Assembly (NCBI RefSeq): GCF_030296575.1
Contig: NZ_AP027729.1
Span: 3,384,794 to 3,448,793, forward strand
Source: Paraoerskovia sediminicola
GTDB taxonomy: Bacteria > Actinomycetota > Actinomycetes > Actinomycetales > Cellulomonadaceae
Length of the DNA stretch: 64,000 nucleotides
Direction: 5' to 3'
Of this stretch, positions 1 to 11,800 are shown piece by piece. The notes beneath the pieces were generated by a model. The model was not told the DNA's origin and made no database searches. It saw only the letters and a program-made list of their open reading frames with translations. The position numbers and the translations under genes are program-made. Each line of letters starts with the position of its first letter. Position 1 is the stretch's first letter.

Positions 1-61
1 GTGGGCGGGTCGGGACGCGGCGTCGCACGGTGAGAGGGGCCGGGCACGCCGAGTTCGGACC

Positions 62-91
62 TATTCTGCCAGACGCGCGCGCAGCCTCCAA
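62..91 (-). promoter_or_regulatory. candidate leftward promoter at window edge
   Basis: On the minus strand a TTGGAG (86-91) and an AGAATA (62-67) are separated by 18 bp and point off the left edge. In many actinobacteria rpsP lies just beyond ffh, so this may be its promoter; the target gene is outside the window, so this is inference. Nothing else is seen in bases 1-116. Confidence 0.35.
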
Positions 92-116
92 CCCGACCGG
101 CTCGTCGGGCAGGCTC

Positions 117-1241
117 TCAGGCCCGCGCGCCCGCCACGACCTTGCCGCGCAGGACGACGGCGCTCGGGTGCCGCAGCACCTCGATGTCCTCGCGCGGGTC
201 GGCCGGGTAGACGACGAAGTCGGCGCTCGCGCCCTCGACGAGCCCGCCGCAGCCGAGGTACTCGCGGGACTCCCAGCTCGCCGCCGCGACCACGTCGCGC
301 GCAGGCAGCCCGGCGGCGACGAGCTCCGAGCACTCGTCCGCGATGCGCCCGTGGTCGATGGTCCCGCCGGCGTCGGTCCCGACGAGCAGCTGGACGCCCG
401 CGTCGTAGAGGTCCCGGACCTGCTCGTACCGCCGCGCGTGCAGCCTGCGCATCCGCGACGCGAACCGCGGGAACTTGCCGTCGGCCTGCGCCGCGAAGGT
501 CTCGAACTGCGCGATCTGCAGCAGGGTCGGGGTGACCGCGACCCCGCGGTCGGAGATCTCGACCGCCGTGCCCGGATCGATCCCGGTCCCGTGCTCGATG
601 CAGTCCACCCCGGCCGCCAGGAGCATCGGCACGACCTCGTCCGAGAACGCGTGCACGGTGACCCTCGCGGCCTCGGCGTGGGCCGCCGCCACAGCGGCGT
701 CGAGCACGTCCTGCGGCCACAGCGGAGCGAGGTCCGCCTCGCCGCCGGCGCTGCGGTCGATCCAGTCGCCGACGAGCTTGACCCAGCCGTCACCGGCGCG
801 GGCCTGCGTCCGGACCGCCTCGGGGAGCTGCTCCGGGTCGTCGAGCTCGAGCCCGTAGTGCCGCAGGTAGCGCTTGGGGCGGGCGAGGTGGCGGCCGGCG
901 CGGATGAGCCGCGGCATGTCGGCACGCGCCTGGATCCACCGGGTGTCCCGCGGCGACCCGGCGTCCCGGATCAGCAGCACGCCCGCGTCACGGTCGGCCG
1001 TCGCCTGGGCCTCCGCCGTGGCGTCGTCCACGGGGCCGTCCGCCCCGAGACCCACGTGGCAGTGGACGTCCACGAGACCGGGGAGCACCCACCCGTCGAG
1101 GCGGCGCATCGACGAGCCCTGCGCGGAGGGCCGCGTCAACGAGACGCGACCGTCGCGGACCCAGACCTCCCCGACCTCGTGGTCGTGGCCGAGCAGGACA
1201 TGCCCCTGCACGTGCAGGCTCGGACCCTCGTTCGCCGACAT
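117..1241 (-). CDS. amidohydrolase family protein (imidazolonepropionase-like)
   Basis: A 374-residue metal-dependent hydrolase of the amidohydrolase superfamily. The metal-binding HxH motif is visible at residues 60-62 (DVHCHVG), followed by a WVKLVGD segment near 160 that probably supplies the bridging lysine, histidines in VTVHAFS and IEHGTG, and the late aspartate in VGTDAGG. The N- and C-terminal beta-sandwich halves and the central barrel are all present, so the gene looks complete. The ATG is preceded by GGAGG at 9 nt. It follows ffh by 32 bp in the same direction and may be co-transcribed with it. The substrate cannot be read from sequence; relatives hydrolyse C-N bonds of dipeptides, imidazolones or xenobiotics. 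Confidence 0.85.
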   Translation of the reverse strand: MSANEGPSLHVQGHVLLGHDHEVGEVWVRDGRVSLTRPSAQGSSMRRLDGWVLPGLVDVHCHVGLGADGPVDDATAEAQATADRDAGVLLIRDAGSPRDTRWIQARADMPRLIRAGRHLARPKRYLRHYGLELDDPEQLPEAVRTQARAGDGWVKLVGDWIDRSAGGEADLAPLWPQDVLDAAVAAAHAEAARVTVHAFSDEVVPMLLAAGVDCIEHGTGIDPGTAVEISDRGVAVTPTLLQIAQFETFAAQADGKFPRFASRMRRLHARRYEQVRDLYDAGVQLLVGTDAGGTIDHGRIADECSELVAAGLPARDVVAAASWESREYLGCGGLVEGASADFVVYPADPREDIEVLRHPSAVVLRGKVVAGARA

Positions 1242-1273
1242 CTTCGCGTCCTCCGCAGCCTGTCCCGGACCCG

Positions 1274-2878
1274 TCAGCGACCGAGCAGCTTGTCGAGACC
1301 GGGCGGGAGCTCGACGTCTCCCGACGCCTCGGCCTTCGTCGGGGAGCCGAGCCCGCCACCGAAGGCCGAGCCGGGCGCCGACGGCGGGCGCTCCCCGGCG
1401 GCGCGCGCGGCGGCCGCGCGCTCCTGCTCGGCGCGCTTCGCGGGGTTCCCGGACTTGCCCTTCTTGCGGACCGGCGCCTGCGTGCGGCCCTTGGCCTTCT
1501 TGCCACCCATGCCCGGGAGGTTGCCCATGCCCGGCATCGCCGGCATGCCGCCGCCACCGCCCTTGTTCATCTGACGCATCATCTTCTGCGCGCCCGAGAA
1601 CCGCTCGAGGAGCTGGTTCACGTCGCTCGTGCGCACACCGGAGCCCTTGGCGATGCGCGCCCGCCGGGAGCCGTTGATGATGCGCGGGTTCTCGCGCTCA
1701 CCGGGGGTCATCGAGCGGATGATCGCCTCGATCCGGTCGACCTCGCGCTCGTCGAAGTTGTCGAGGGCCTCACGCATCTGGCCCATGCCCGGGAGCATCC
1801 CGAGCATCTTCTTCATCGAGCCCATCTTCTTCATCTGCTGCATCTGCACCAGGAAGTCGGCGAGCGTGAAGTCCTGGCCCGAGGCGACCTTCGCCGCCAT
1901 CTTCTCGGCCTCGTCGGCGTCGAACGCCCGCTCGGCCTGCTCGATGAGGGTCAGCACGTCGCCCATGTCGAGGATCCGCGAGGCCATGCGGTCCGGGTGG
2001 AACACCTCGAAGTCGGTGAGCTTCTCGCCCGTCGACGCGAACATGATCGGCCGGCCGGTCACCTTGGCGACCGAGAGCGCCGCACCACCGCGTGCGTCGC
2101 CGTCGAGCTTGGTCAGGACCACACCGGTGAAGTCGACGCCGTCGAGGAACGCCTGAGCGGTCAGCACCGCGTCCTGGCCGATCATCGCGTCGATGACGAA
2201 CAGGACCTCGTCGGGCGTCACGGCGTCGCGGATGTCGGCGGCCTGCTGCATGAGCTCGGCGTCGACACCGAGGCGGCCCGCGGTGTCGATGATGACGACG
2301 TCGTGCTCCCGGCTGCGGGCCGTGTCGACACCGTCACGCGCGACCGCCACCGGGTCGCCGGTCGGCACCTCGTCCTCGCCCGCGACACCGGGGTGCGGAG
2401 CGAAGACGGGGACGCCCGCGCGCTCGGCCACGACGGACAGCTGGTTGACGGCGTTCGGACGCTGCAGGTCCGCGGCCACGAGCAGCGGGGTGTGGCCCTT
2501 GGACCTGAGGTCGTGCGCCAGCTTGCCCGCGAGGGTCGTCTTACCGGCGCCCTGGAGGCCGGCGAGCATGATGACCGTCGGCGGGTTCTTGGCGAACCGC
2601 ACCGTCCGTGCCTCGCCACCGAGGATCGCCACGAGCTCGGCGTTGACGATCTTCACGACCTGCTCGGCCGGGTTCAGCGCCCCGGACACCTCGGCCCCGA
2701 GCGCCCGCTCGCGCACGTTCGCCGCGAACTCGCGCACCACCGCGACGGCGACGTCCGCGTCGAGCAGCGCGCGCCGGATCTCCCGGATCGTCGCGTCGAT
2801 GTCCGCCTCGCTGAGCCTGCCCTTGGTGCGCAGGTTCTTGAAGGTGGATGTCAGGCGGTCCGACAACGAGGTGAACAA
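1274..2878 (-). CDS. ffh: signal recognition particle protein Ffh
   Basis: SRP54 homologue, 534 residues, that binds 4.5S/scRNA and signal sequences and docks with FtsY for co-translational membrane targeting. The order is an N domain, a G domain with the P-loop LQGAGKTTLAGKL near residue 107, DTAGR and TKLD, then a methionine-rich M domain (QMQQMKKMGSMKKMLGMLPGMG). A Lys/Ala/Pro-rich tail of about 90 residues after the M domain is common in actinobacteria. The start codon is TTG, supported by AAGGAA about 7 nt upstream and by homology beginning at MFTSLSDRL. It is the last core gene of the smc-ftsY-amtB-glnK-glnD-ffh run; 42 bp separate it from glnD. Confidence 0.97.
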   Translation of the reverse strand: MFTSLSDRLTSTFKNLRTKGRLSEADIDATIREIRRALLDADVAVAVVREFAANVRERALGAEVSGALNPAEQVVKIVNAELVAILGGEARTVRFAKNPPTVIMLAGLQGAGKTTLAGKLAHDLRSKGHTPLLVAADLQRPNAVNQLSVVAERAGVPVFAPHPGVAGEDEVPTGDPVAVARDGVDTARSREHDVVIIDTAGRLGVDAELMQQAADIRDAVTPDEVLFVIDAMIGQDAVLTAQAFLDGVDFTGVVLTKLDGDARGGAALSVAKVTGRPIMFASTGEKLTDFEVFHPDRMASRILDMGDVLTLIEQAERAFDADEAEKMAAKVASGQDFTLADFLVQMQQMKKMGSMKKMLGMLPGMGQMREALDNFDEREVDRIEAIIRSMTPGERENPRIINGSRRARIAKGSGVRTSDVNQLLERFSGAQKMMRQMNKGGGGGMPAMPGMGNLPGMGGKKAKGRTQAPVRKKGKSGNPAKRAEQERAAAARAAGERPPSAPGSAFGGGLGSPTKAEASGDVELPPGLDKLLGR

Positions 2879-2920
2879 CGCGGTTCCTTACGGTTCGTGG
2901 TGCGAGCGAGCCGTACCAGC

Positions 2921-4741
2921 CTACCGGTCGCGGGTCGGCGTGTCGGCGTCGCCCGAGCCCTCCGGCGGCTCGCCGTCGCCCTCCGCACGGGCGGCGGCGT
3001 CCTCGATCGCGCGCCGGCCGCGGGCGACGAGGTCGTCGTGCAGCCGGGCCCGCCACGCCGTCCAGGCCGTCGGCCCGAGCGACGACGCGTCGGCCTCGGT
3101 GAGATAGCGCAGCACCTCGAGGAGGTCCCAGCGGTGCCCGACGGCGTCCAGCAGCTCCGCGACCGTCGCCGGGTCGTCGGGGTCGTGGTGGACGGCGAGC
3201 CGCGCCAGGGTGAGGTGGTGCCGCACGAGGAGAGCGACGTCGTCCGCCACCTCCTGACCGAACCCCATGCGCAGGACGACGTCCCTCGCCAACGGTTCGC
3301 CCGTCACCGAGTGGTCGTCGCTGCCCTGCCGCTTGCCGATGTCGTGGAGGATCGCGGACAGGAGCAGGAGGTCGGGCCGGGCGACGTCCTTGCGGTGCGC
3401 CGACGCGCGAGCGGCGGCCTCGACGAGGTGCCGGTCGACCGTGTGCCGGTGCGCGGCGGCCCGTTGCGGCCGGTTGCGCACGCCCGCCCACTCCGGGATC
3501 CAGGCGGTCACCACACCGGCGAGGTCGAGCGCCTCCCAGACGGGGATCTGGGCGTTGCCGGTGCCGAGGAGCTGGAGCAATGAGGTCCGGGCCGCCTTGG
3601 GCCACGGATCGCCTGGGGCCGGGCAGCGGGCGAGGCTCGCCACCGAGATCGGGGACAGAGTGAGGCCGGTCCGCGCCGCCGTCGCAGCGGCGCGCAGGGA
3701 CAGCAGGGGGTCCAGCTCGGGCTGGGCCCCGATCGCGAGGACCAGCTCGCCGTCGTGCTCGACCAGGCCGTCCCCCACCGACCGCAGACGCGGGGCGGAG
3801 CGCCTGCCCCGGATGAGCACCGGCCGCTTCACGGACGGGCGCTGGAGCGCCTGACGCGCACGGCGGACCGTCGTGTCGAGCGCGTAGGACACCTCTCGGC
3901 CGGCAGCCGCGAGGCTCGCGAGGAGCTCGTCGGAGTCGTCGTAGCCGGTCATCGCCGCGACGTCGTCGAGGTCGGCCAGCACGATCCGGTTGGTGTGGCG
4001 CCCGGTGACGACGTGGACGGCGTCCCGGACGTCGAGCAGGTGCGTGTAGGCGCGGTCGACCGACCCGTGCGGGCGGTCCGTGAGCCAGGTCGCCGCCAGA
4101 GCGGACAGGACCACCGCGTCGCGGATTCCTCCGCGCGCCTCCTTCAGGTCGGGCTCGATCAGGTAGGCGAGCTCGCCCGACCGCTCGGCGCGTTCCTTGA
4201 TCGACGTGAAGAGCTCGGGCAGCCGGCGGCGCGAGGCGGCCCGCCAGTCCCCCAGCACGGCGCTGGACGCGCGGTGCACGACGACGGAGTCCCCCGCCAC
4301 CGCGCGCACGTCCAGCCAGCCGACGGCGGCCGGCACGTCCTTGGACGCCACCTGGCGGCACTGGGCCAGCGAGCGGACCGCGTGGTCGAGGTCTACCCCG
4401 GAGTCCCAGAGCGGGTACCAGAGCTTCTCGGCGACCTCCTGGACGGCCTCGGTCGAGTGGCTCCGCCCGTCGTGGACGAGGACGAGGTCGAGGTCGCTCG
4501 CGGGGCCCATGTCCCCACGACCGAGGCTCCCGACGGCGGCGAGCGCCATCCCGGAGTTGTCCACTCCCTCGGTGGCCTCGTCCCACAGCTCCGAGAGCCG
4601 CACCGAGACGAGGTCGACCAGAGCGGCCCGCCGGGCGACGCCGCTGCGGCCAGGACCGCTGAGCGATCGGGCGAGCTCGGTGATCTGCGTGCGGAGGTCC
4701 CGCACCCCAGCGGGGTGCGGGACCTCCTGCGACTCATCCAT
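2921..4741 (-). CDS. glnD: [protein-PII] nucleotidyltransferase GlnD lacking ACT domains
   Basis: Bifunctional enzyme that modifies and de-modifies the PII protein at Tyr51 (uridylylation in enterics, adenylylation in Corynebacterium). The nucleotidyltransferase signature GSLGRGD...DLDLV is near residue 70, and the HD-domain signature [13 protein letters not shown] is near residue 460. The protein ends after about 606 residues, just past the HD domain. The two C-terminal ACT domains that sense glutamine in the usual 800-900-residue enzyme are absent, and ffh begins only 42 bp further on, so there is no room for them. The ATG at 4741 is taken as start; a TTG at 4753 is possible. It lies 83 bp downstream of glnK in the same operon. 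Confidence 0.92.
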   Translation of the reverse strand: MDESQEVPHPAGVRDLRTQITELARSLSGPGRSGVARRAALVDLVSVRLSELWDEATEGVDNSGMALAAVGSLGRGDMGPASDLDLVLVHDGRSHSTEAVQEVAEKLWYPLWDSGVDLDHAVRSLAQCRQVASKDVPAAVGWLDVRAVAGDSVVVHRASSAVLGDWRAASRRRLPELFTSIKERAERSGELAYLIEPDLKEARGGIRDAVVLSALAATWLTDRPHGSVDRAYTHLLDVRDAVHVVTGRHTNRIVLADLDDVAAMTGYDDSDELLASLAAAGREVSYALDTTVRRARQALQRPSVKRPVLIRGRRSAPRLRSVGDGLVEHDGELVLAIGAQPELDPLLSLRAAATAARTGLTLSPISVASLARCPAPGDPWPKAARTSLLQLLGTGNAQIPVWEALDLAGVVTAWIPEWAGVRNRPQRAAAHRHTVDRHLVEAAARASAHRKDVARPDLLLLSAILHDIGKRQGSDDHSVTGEPLARDVVLRMGFGQEVADDVALLVRHHLTLARLAVHHDPDDPATVAELLDAVGHRWDLLEVLRYLTEADASSLGPTAWTAWRARLHDDLVARGRRAIEDAAARAEGDGEPPEGSGDADTPTRDR

Positions 4742-4824
4742 GCCGGGCGGCAAGGGTCGTTCGACCAGCCGGTCGGACGCGTCGCACGCTGCTGCCCGTC
4801 ACCGGGTCGCGCCGACCGCTCGGG

Positions 4825-6431
<1,607 letters not shown>

Positions 6432-6513
6432 TTCTGAGTCTCCCCTCGCCAGCCCGGGGTGGCTGGTCGGGTTCAACCGTCGTGGACCCCGATTACGTCA
6501 GCGATGTCAGGGT

Positions 6514-6529
6514 GTTACGGGTGTGTGAC
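6514..6529 (-). promoter_or_regulatory. GlnR-like operator upstream of amtB
   Basis: Reading leftward the site is GTCAC, six bases, GTAAC, which resembles the GTnAC-N6-GaAAC half-site pair bound by actinobacterial GlnR. A further GAAAC and GTTTAC lie at 6545-6560. The site is about 83-98 bp upstream of the amtB start. The assignment is by motif only. The rest of the 6432-6702 gap shows no gene. Confidence 0.4.
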
Positions 6530-6702
6530 GGGGCGCACCTTTGTGTAAACATCGGGTTTCGCGGTCTCGGACTGCGGGACATCCCCGGCCACCGTGACGT
6601 TCCCGTGACCTTTCCGGTCGTCTACCGACGGACGGCGAAGGACGGCGTGATCGCGCCGCAGGGCGCGAAAGGCAGGCTGCGCGCATCGCCGGCCGACACG
6701 GG

Positions 6703-7878
6703 TCAGGCGTCCCCGAGCAGCCCGTCCACGAAGCCCTCCGGGTCGAACGGCGCGAGGTCGTCCGCGCCCTCACCCAGACCCACGAGCTTGACCGGCACGC
6801 CGAGCTCCCGCTGGACCGCGACGACGATGCCGCCCCGCGCCGTGCCGTCGAGCTTGGTCAGGACGATCCCGGTCACGCCCGCGACCTCGCCGAAGACCCG
6901 CGCCTGGTTCATGCCGTTCTGGCCCGTCGTCGCGTCGAGCACGAGCAGCACCTCCGCCAGCGGCGCCTCCTTGGTGATGACCCGGCGGATCTTCCCGAGC
7001 TCGTCCATGAGCCCGGCCTTGTTCTGGAGCCGCCCCGCGGTGTCGACGAGCACGACGTCGACCGCGCCCTCGCGACCGCGGCGCACGGCGTCGAACGCCA
7101 CGGACGCAGGGTCCGCGCCCTCCTTGTCGGAGCGCACGGTCTCCACGCCCACCCGCGAGCCCCACGTCTGCAGCTGGTCGGCCGCGGCCGCGCGGAACGT
7201 GTCGGCCGCCCCGAGCAGCACGCTCCGGTCCTCCGCGACGAGCACCCGGGCGAGCTTGCCGACGGTCGTCGTCTTGCCGGTGCCGTTCACGCCGACGACG
7301 AGCATCACCGCAGGGACCTCGACGCCGTCGCCGCGGGTCACCCGCGTCGCAGCGAGCCGCCGGTCGAGCGACGGGTCGATGAGACCGAGCAGCTCCTCGC
7401 GCAGCATCTGCCGCACCGCGCCCGGCTCGCGCACGCCCTCGACGCGGACCCGGGTGCGGAGCGCGTCGATCAGCTCTCCGGCCGGCCCGGCCCCGATGTC
7501 GGCGACCAGCAGCGTCTCCTCGAGCTCGTCCCAGTCGTCCTCGGTGAGGTGGTCGCGGGACAGCACCCCGAGCAGGCGCGCGCCGAGCGGCGAACCGGAA
7601 CGGGCGAGCCGACCGCGCAGCCGGACGAGCCGACCGGCGACCGGTTCCGGGACGTCGAGGCGAGCCGCGGGCGGCGCCTGGTCGACCGGGCGCTCGAGGA
7701 CGTCGGTCGACGCCGCTCCCCCGCCCGGCAGCCCGCCGTCGGCGTCGCCCGGCTCGTCGCCGGGCAGGGCGTCACGGTCGGGCGCGCCGCGGCGCCGGAC
7801 GCCGGCGACGAGTGCGGTGGTGAGGCCCCCGACGAGGAGGACGGCGAGCAGGATCCAGAGCCAGAGCAGATCAGTCAC
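6703..7878 (-). CDS. ftsY: signal recognition particle receptor FtsY
   Basis: Membrane receptor for the Ffh-ribosome complex, 391 residues. Residues 1-25 form a hydrophobic N-terminal segment (LLWLWILLAVLLVGGL), typical of actinobacterial FtsY, followed by a charged linker. The NG domain carries the P-loop GVNGTGKTTTVGKLA, DTAGR and TKLDGTARGG. The GTG start overlaps the stop of the upstream gene (GTGA). Its partner ffh lies further along the same strand. Confidence 0.96.
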   Translation of the reverse strand: MTDLLWLWILLAVLLVGGLTTALVAGVRRRGAPDRDALPGDEPGDADGGLPGGGAASTDVLERPVDQAPPAARLDVPEPVAGRLVRLRGRLARSGSPLGARLLGVLSRDHLTEDDWDELEETLLVADIGAGPAGELIDALRTRVRVEGVREPGAVRQMLREELLGLIDPSLDRRLAATRVTRGDGVEVPAVMLVVGVNGTGKTTTVGKLARVLVAEDRSVLLGAADTFRAAAADQLQTWGSRVGVETVRSDKEGADPASVAFDAVRRGREGAVDVVLVDTAGRLQNKAGLMDELGKIRRVITKEAPLAEVLLVLDATTGQNGMNQARVFGEVAGVTGIVLTKLDGTARGGIVVAVQRELGVPVKLVGLGEGADDLAPFDPEGFVDGLLGDA

Positions 7879-8729
7879 GCAGAGATTCTCTCAGGCCCGT
7901 CCGTGCCTCGGCGCCGCACCGGGGCCCACACCGGAGCGAGCGCCGGTTCGTGGTCGTCGTCGCCGCGACCCGGGCTCTCAGGGCTGGCCACGCGCTCTTC
8001 CAGCTGTTCGTCCTGCTTATCGACCTGCTGCTCGTCGTGCTCGTCGACGCTCGCAGCACCGTCGCGGTCGTCCTCACGGTCCTCCTCACGGTCGTCCTCA
8101 CGGTCGACCACGTCGTCCGCATCGCTGCTGGCGGACGCGACCACGACCCCGAGCGACGCCGGGCCACGCGCCGGGGCCGACTGATCGCTGCGGATCACGA
8201 GGTGCTCGAAGGCGGCGTAGGCCGCCGGGTCCGTCACGAGCGCGACGCGGTCCTGGGCCGGCGCAGGGTCGCCGGACGGCGCGTCGACGGGGACCCAGAC
8301 GCCGTCGGCCTCGGACCGCTGCAGTCGCTGGATGTGCCAGGCCTCACGTGCCCGGTCGCGCGCCGAGAGCGCCTTGCCCTTCGCCGAGATCGCGTGGTCC
8401 CGGGCCCACAGGACCGGGACGGTGATCTGCGTCGGGTCGATGTACGGGGACTGCTCGACCTCGGTCGCTGCCAGGAACTCGCCGAGGCCGGTCCGCTCGC
8501 GGGCACGCCGGACCCGGGCCGGCACCTTCTCCTGTGCCTCCGCGTCGGCCGTGCGTCGCGACCCGGGACGACGGAAGAGTGATCGCAGACCGGACCGGAA
8601 CTCGTCGAGGAGCTCACGGAACCCGCCACCGGACTCGCTCCGGTTGTCGCTCGTCACGATCCCCGCGAAGACGAGCACAGCCACGGCGGCGACGAGTGCC
8701 ACCGACCACCAGAAGAAGAGTCCGACCAT
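7875..8729 (-). CDS. membrane-anchored hypothetical protein between smc and ftsY
   Basis: A 284-residue protein of unknown function. It begins with one transmembrane helix (VGLFFWWSVALVAAVAVLVFAG). A positively charged region and a folded-looking middle (SPYIDPTQITVPVLWARDH, then AWHIQRLQRS) follow. The last 90 residues are acidic and repetitive (DREDDREEDREDDRDG). Two ATGs are close; the one at 8729 is preferred because GGAGG lies 8 nt upstream, whereas it is only 2 nt from the ATG at 8735. The stop overlaps the ftsY start by 4 bp, so translation is probably coupled. The gene position suggests a cell-envelope or targeting role, but this is inference. Confidence 0.75.
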   Translation of the reverse strand: MVGLFFWWSVALVAAVAVLVFAGIVTSDNRSESGGGFRELLDEFRSGLRSLFRRPGSRRTADAEAQEKVPARVRRARERTGLGEFLAATEVEQSPYIDPTQITVPVLWARDHAISAKGKALSARDRAREAWHIQRLQRSEADGVWVPVDAPSGDPAPAQDRVALVTDPAAYAAFEHLVIRSDQSAPARGPASLGVVVASASSDADDVVDREDDREEDREDDRDGAASVDEHDEQQVDKQDEQLEERVASPESPGRGDDDHEPALAPVWAPVRRRGTDGPERISA

Positions 8730-8858
8730 GCCCATATCCTCCGGTACGCGACGCCCGGGAGGCCCATCGACACGGCCCGGCCGGAACAACGACCACAGCA
8801 TCTCCACAACCGTTGCGGTCCCGTGACGTCCGGGGGTCCGGTGGGCGTCGTCCCGGGG

Positions 8859-11800
8859 TCAGGCGGGGAGCTCCTCGCGCATCCGCTGGCTGATGACGGT
8901 CGTGACCCCGTCGCCTCGCATCGTGACCCCGTAGAGCGCGTCCGCGACCTCCATGGTCCGCTTCTGGTGGGTGATCACGATGAGCTGGGAATCTCGCTGC
9001 AGCTCGGTGAAGATCTCCAGCAGCCGCCCGAGGTTGACGTCGTCCAGCGCGGCCTCGACCTCGTCCATCACGTAGAACGGGCTCGGTCGCGCCTTGAAGA
9101 TCGACACGAGGATCGCGACCGCCGTCAGCGACCGCTCGCCACCGGAGAGCAGCGAGAGGCGCTTGACCTTCTTCCCCGCCGGGCGGGCCTCGACCTCAAT
9201 GCCCGTGGCGAGCATGTCGGAGGGGTCGGTCAGGACGAGCCGGCCCTCCCCGCCCGGGAACATCCGGGCGAACACCTGCTCGAACTGTGCCGCCGTGTCG
9301 TGGAACGCCGAGGTGAAGACCTCCTCGACGCGCGCGTCGATCTCCCGGACGATCTCGAGCAGGTCCGCCCGCGACTTCTTCAGATCGGCGAGCTGGGTCG
9401 TGAGGAACGTGTGCCGCTCCTCGAGCGCAGCGAATTCCTCGAGCGCCAGCGGGTTGACCTTGCCGAGGGTCTTGAGCGCCCGCTCCGCGGAGCGCAGGCG
9501 CTTCTCCTGCTCCGCCCGGACGTACGGGACCTCGGACGGCGCAGCGTCCTCGGCGGCCGGCTCACCGTCCGCGCCTCCCACGTCCGCGCCCCCCGCGTCC
9601 GTACCCACGACCGGGACCCCGAGGTGCGGGCCGAACTCGTCGACGAGCGAGGCAGGGTCGATCCCCAGCTCGTCGACGCAGCGGGACTCCACCTGCTCGA
9701 TCCGCATCCGCTGCTGCGCGCGCGCCACCTCGTCACGGTGAGCCACGTCGGTCAAGGACCGCTGCTCCTCGGCGAGCTCGTCGACCAGTGACCGTGCTCG
9801 ACCGAGGCCGGCGTCGTGCTCGGCGCGGGCGTGCTCGGCGGCGGCGCGCTCGTCGGCGGCGCGCGCGACCGCGCCGTCGATGCTCGCGAGCGCCCGGTCT
9901 GCGGCCTCCCGCACGTCGCGGACCTGCGCCGCCCGCGCCACCCGGGCCTCCTCCTTCGCGCGGGCCTGCTCTCGGGCCGCGCGCTCGGCCTGTGCGGCCC
10001 GGTCGAGGAGGCGGCCCGGCCCGACATCGCCCGTGCCCGCTCCTCGGCGGTACGCAGCGCGAGCCTCGCCTCGGTCTCGGCGGTGCGCGCCACCTGCGCG
10101 CGCTGCGCGGCGCCGTCGCGTTCGTGGGCGGCGTCGTCCGCATCGGCCGCCGAGTCCTCGGGCTCCGCCTGTGCCGCCTCGTACCGCTCATCGAGCTCGG
10201 TGAGCTCGGCGCGCGCGACCTGCAGCGTCTCCTCGGCGCGCTCGAGGTTCGCCGCGGCCCGGTCCGCCTCGGCGTTCGCCGACCGCGCGACCGACCCGAG
10301 CGTCCCGAGCTGCTCCGCGACCGCAGCGAGCGCCGCGTCGTTCTCGTCGAGCCGCTCGAGGGTCGCGCCGTAGCGCTCCTCGGCCTCCTCGACCTCGGCC
10401 CGTGCACCCACGAGGGCGAACCGGGAGCGCTCGCCCGCCGCGGTCGCCGCCGCCAGCGCGTCGCGCGCCTCGTCCAGTGCGGCCTGCAGGTGGATCACCC
10501 CGGGCGCCGACGCGGACCCGCCCCAGGCGCGGTCGGCCGCCAGCAGGTCGCCTCCCGGGTCACGGCCGTCACCGATCCGGCGCCGGTGATCAGGCGCCGC
10601 GCCACGGCGAGATCGTCGACGACGACGACGCCCGCGAGCAGACGCTGCACGACGTCGCGCGCGCTGCCCGAGGCGGTGACGACGTCGACCGCCCACCGGG
10701 CGCCCTGCGGAAGGTCGACCCCGTCCGGTCTCCCCGGTGCGGCGGACCCGCCGTCCGGACCTGCCTGGCCGCCACCGGGCGTCGGGCCCGCGACGACGAG
10801 CGACGCCCGCCCCGCGTCCTCGGTCCGCAGGTGGCGCAGCGCGTCGACCGCCGCTCCCACGCTCTCGACGGCGACCGCCTCCGCCGCCGGGCCCAGCGCC
10901 GCCGCGACGGCGTCCTCGAACCCGGGCTCGACGGCGAGCAAGGACGCGACGCTACCCAGGGTGCCGGCGACGTCCGCCCCAAGGAGGGCGCCGGCACCGT
11001 CCTTGCGCTCGAGGCTCATCTGGAGCGCCTCGACGCGAGCGCTCCACGTCGCACAGTCCCGGTCCGCGCTCGACTCGTCCGCGCGCAGCCCCTCGAGCAC
11101 GGCGCGCGCGGCGTCGAGCGCGGCGGAGGCCTCCTCGTGCGCGGCGTCCAGCCCGAGCTCGCCCTCCTCGGCGCCCACGACCTGGGTCTCGAGGACCGCG
11201 AACTCCTTCCGGGAGGCGGCGGCGCGCTCACGCGCGTCGGCGACGGCCTCGCGCAGCCGCCCGATCTCGGCCTCGGTGGACTCCACGCGGCTGCGCCTCG
11301 CCGCGACGGTCCCGGCGAGGCGCGCCAGCCCCTCGCGCCGGTCGGCGACCGCCCGGTGGAGGTCGGCGAGCCGGGTCTCCGCGGCCCGAGCCTCGGACTC
11401 GTGCCCCTCCCGCACGCGGACCGCGTCGGCGAGCGTCTCGCGCGCGGTGACGACCTCGCTCTCGAGCTCGCGCTCCGTCTCGCGCACCTGCTCGGCCTGT
11501 CGAGCCAGCTCGTCCGGGTCCCGACCCTGGTGGGCGGGGGCCGCGGTACCGAGGTGGCGGAGCCGCTCGTCCGCGAGCGTCCGGGTGCTGCGCAGCTGTT
11601 CGCGCACGCTCGAGAGCCGGAACCAGACCTCTCCCGCCGCCGCCACGGCCGGGACCGCGGCCGCTGCGGCCCGGTCGAGCCGGCCGAGCTCGTCCCGCGC
11701 CTCGCGGAGCCGGGCCTCGACGTCCGCGACGCGCTCACGCAACGAGGCCTCGTCGGCGAGGTCCTGCTCGAGCGCGGAGGTGAGCTGCGCGAGGTCGTCG

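Noticed and set aside
30..1574. Long plus-strand open frame of 514 codons at the left edge
   Set aside because: It is antisense to the amidohydrolase and ffh; composition is Arg/Pro/Ala-rich with no domain, as expected for a shadow frame at high GC.
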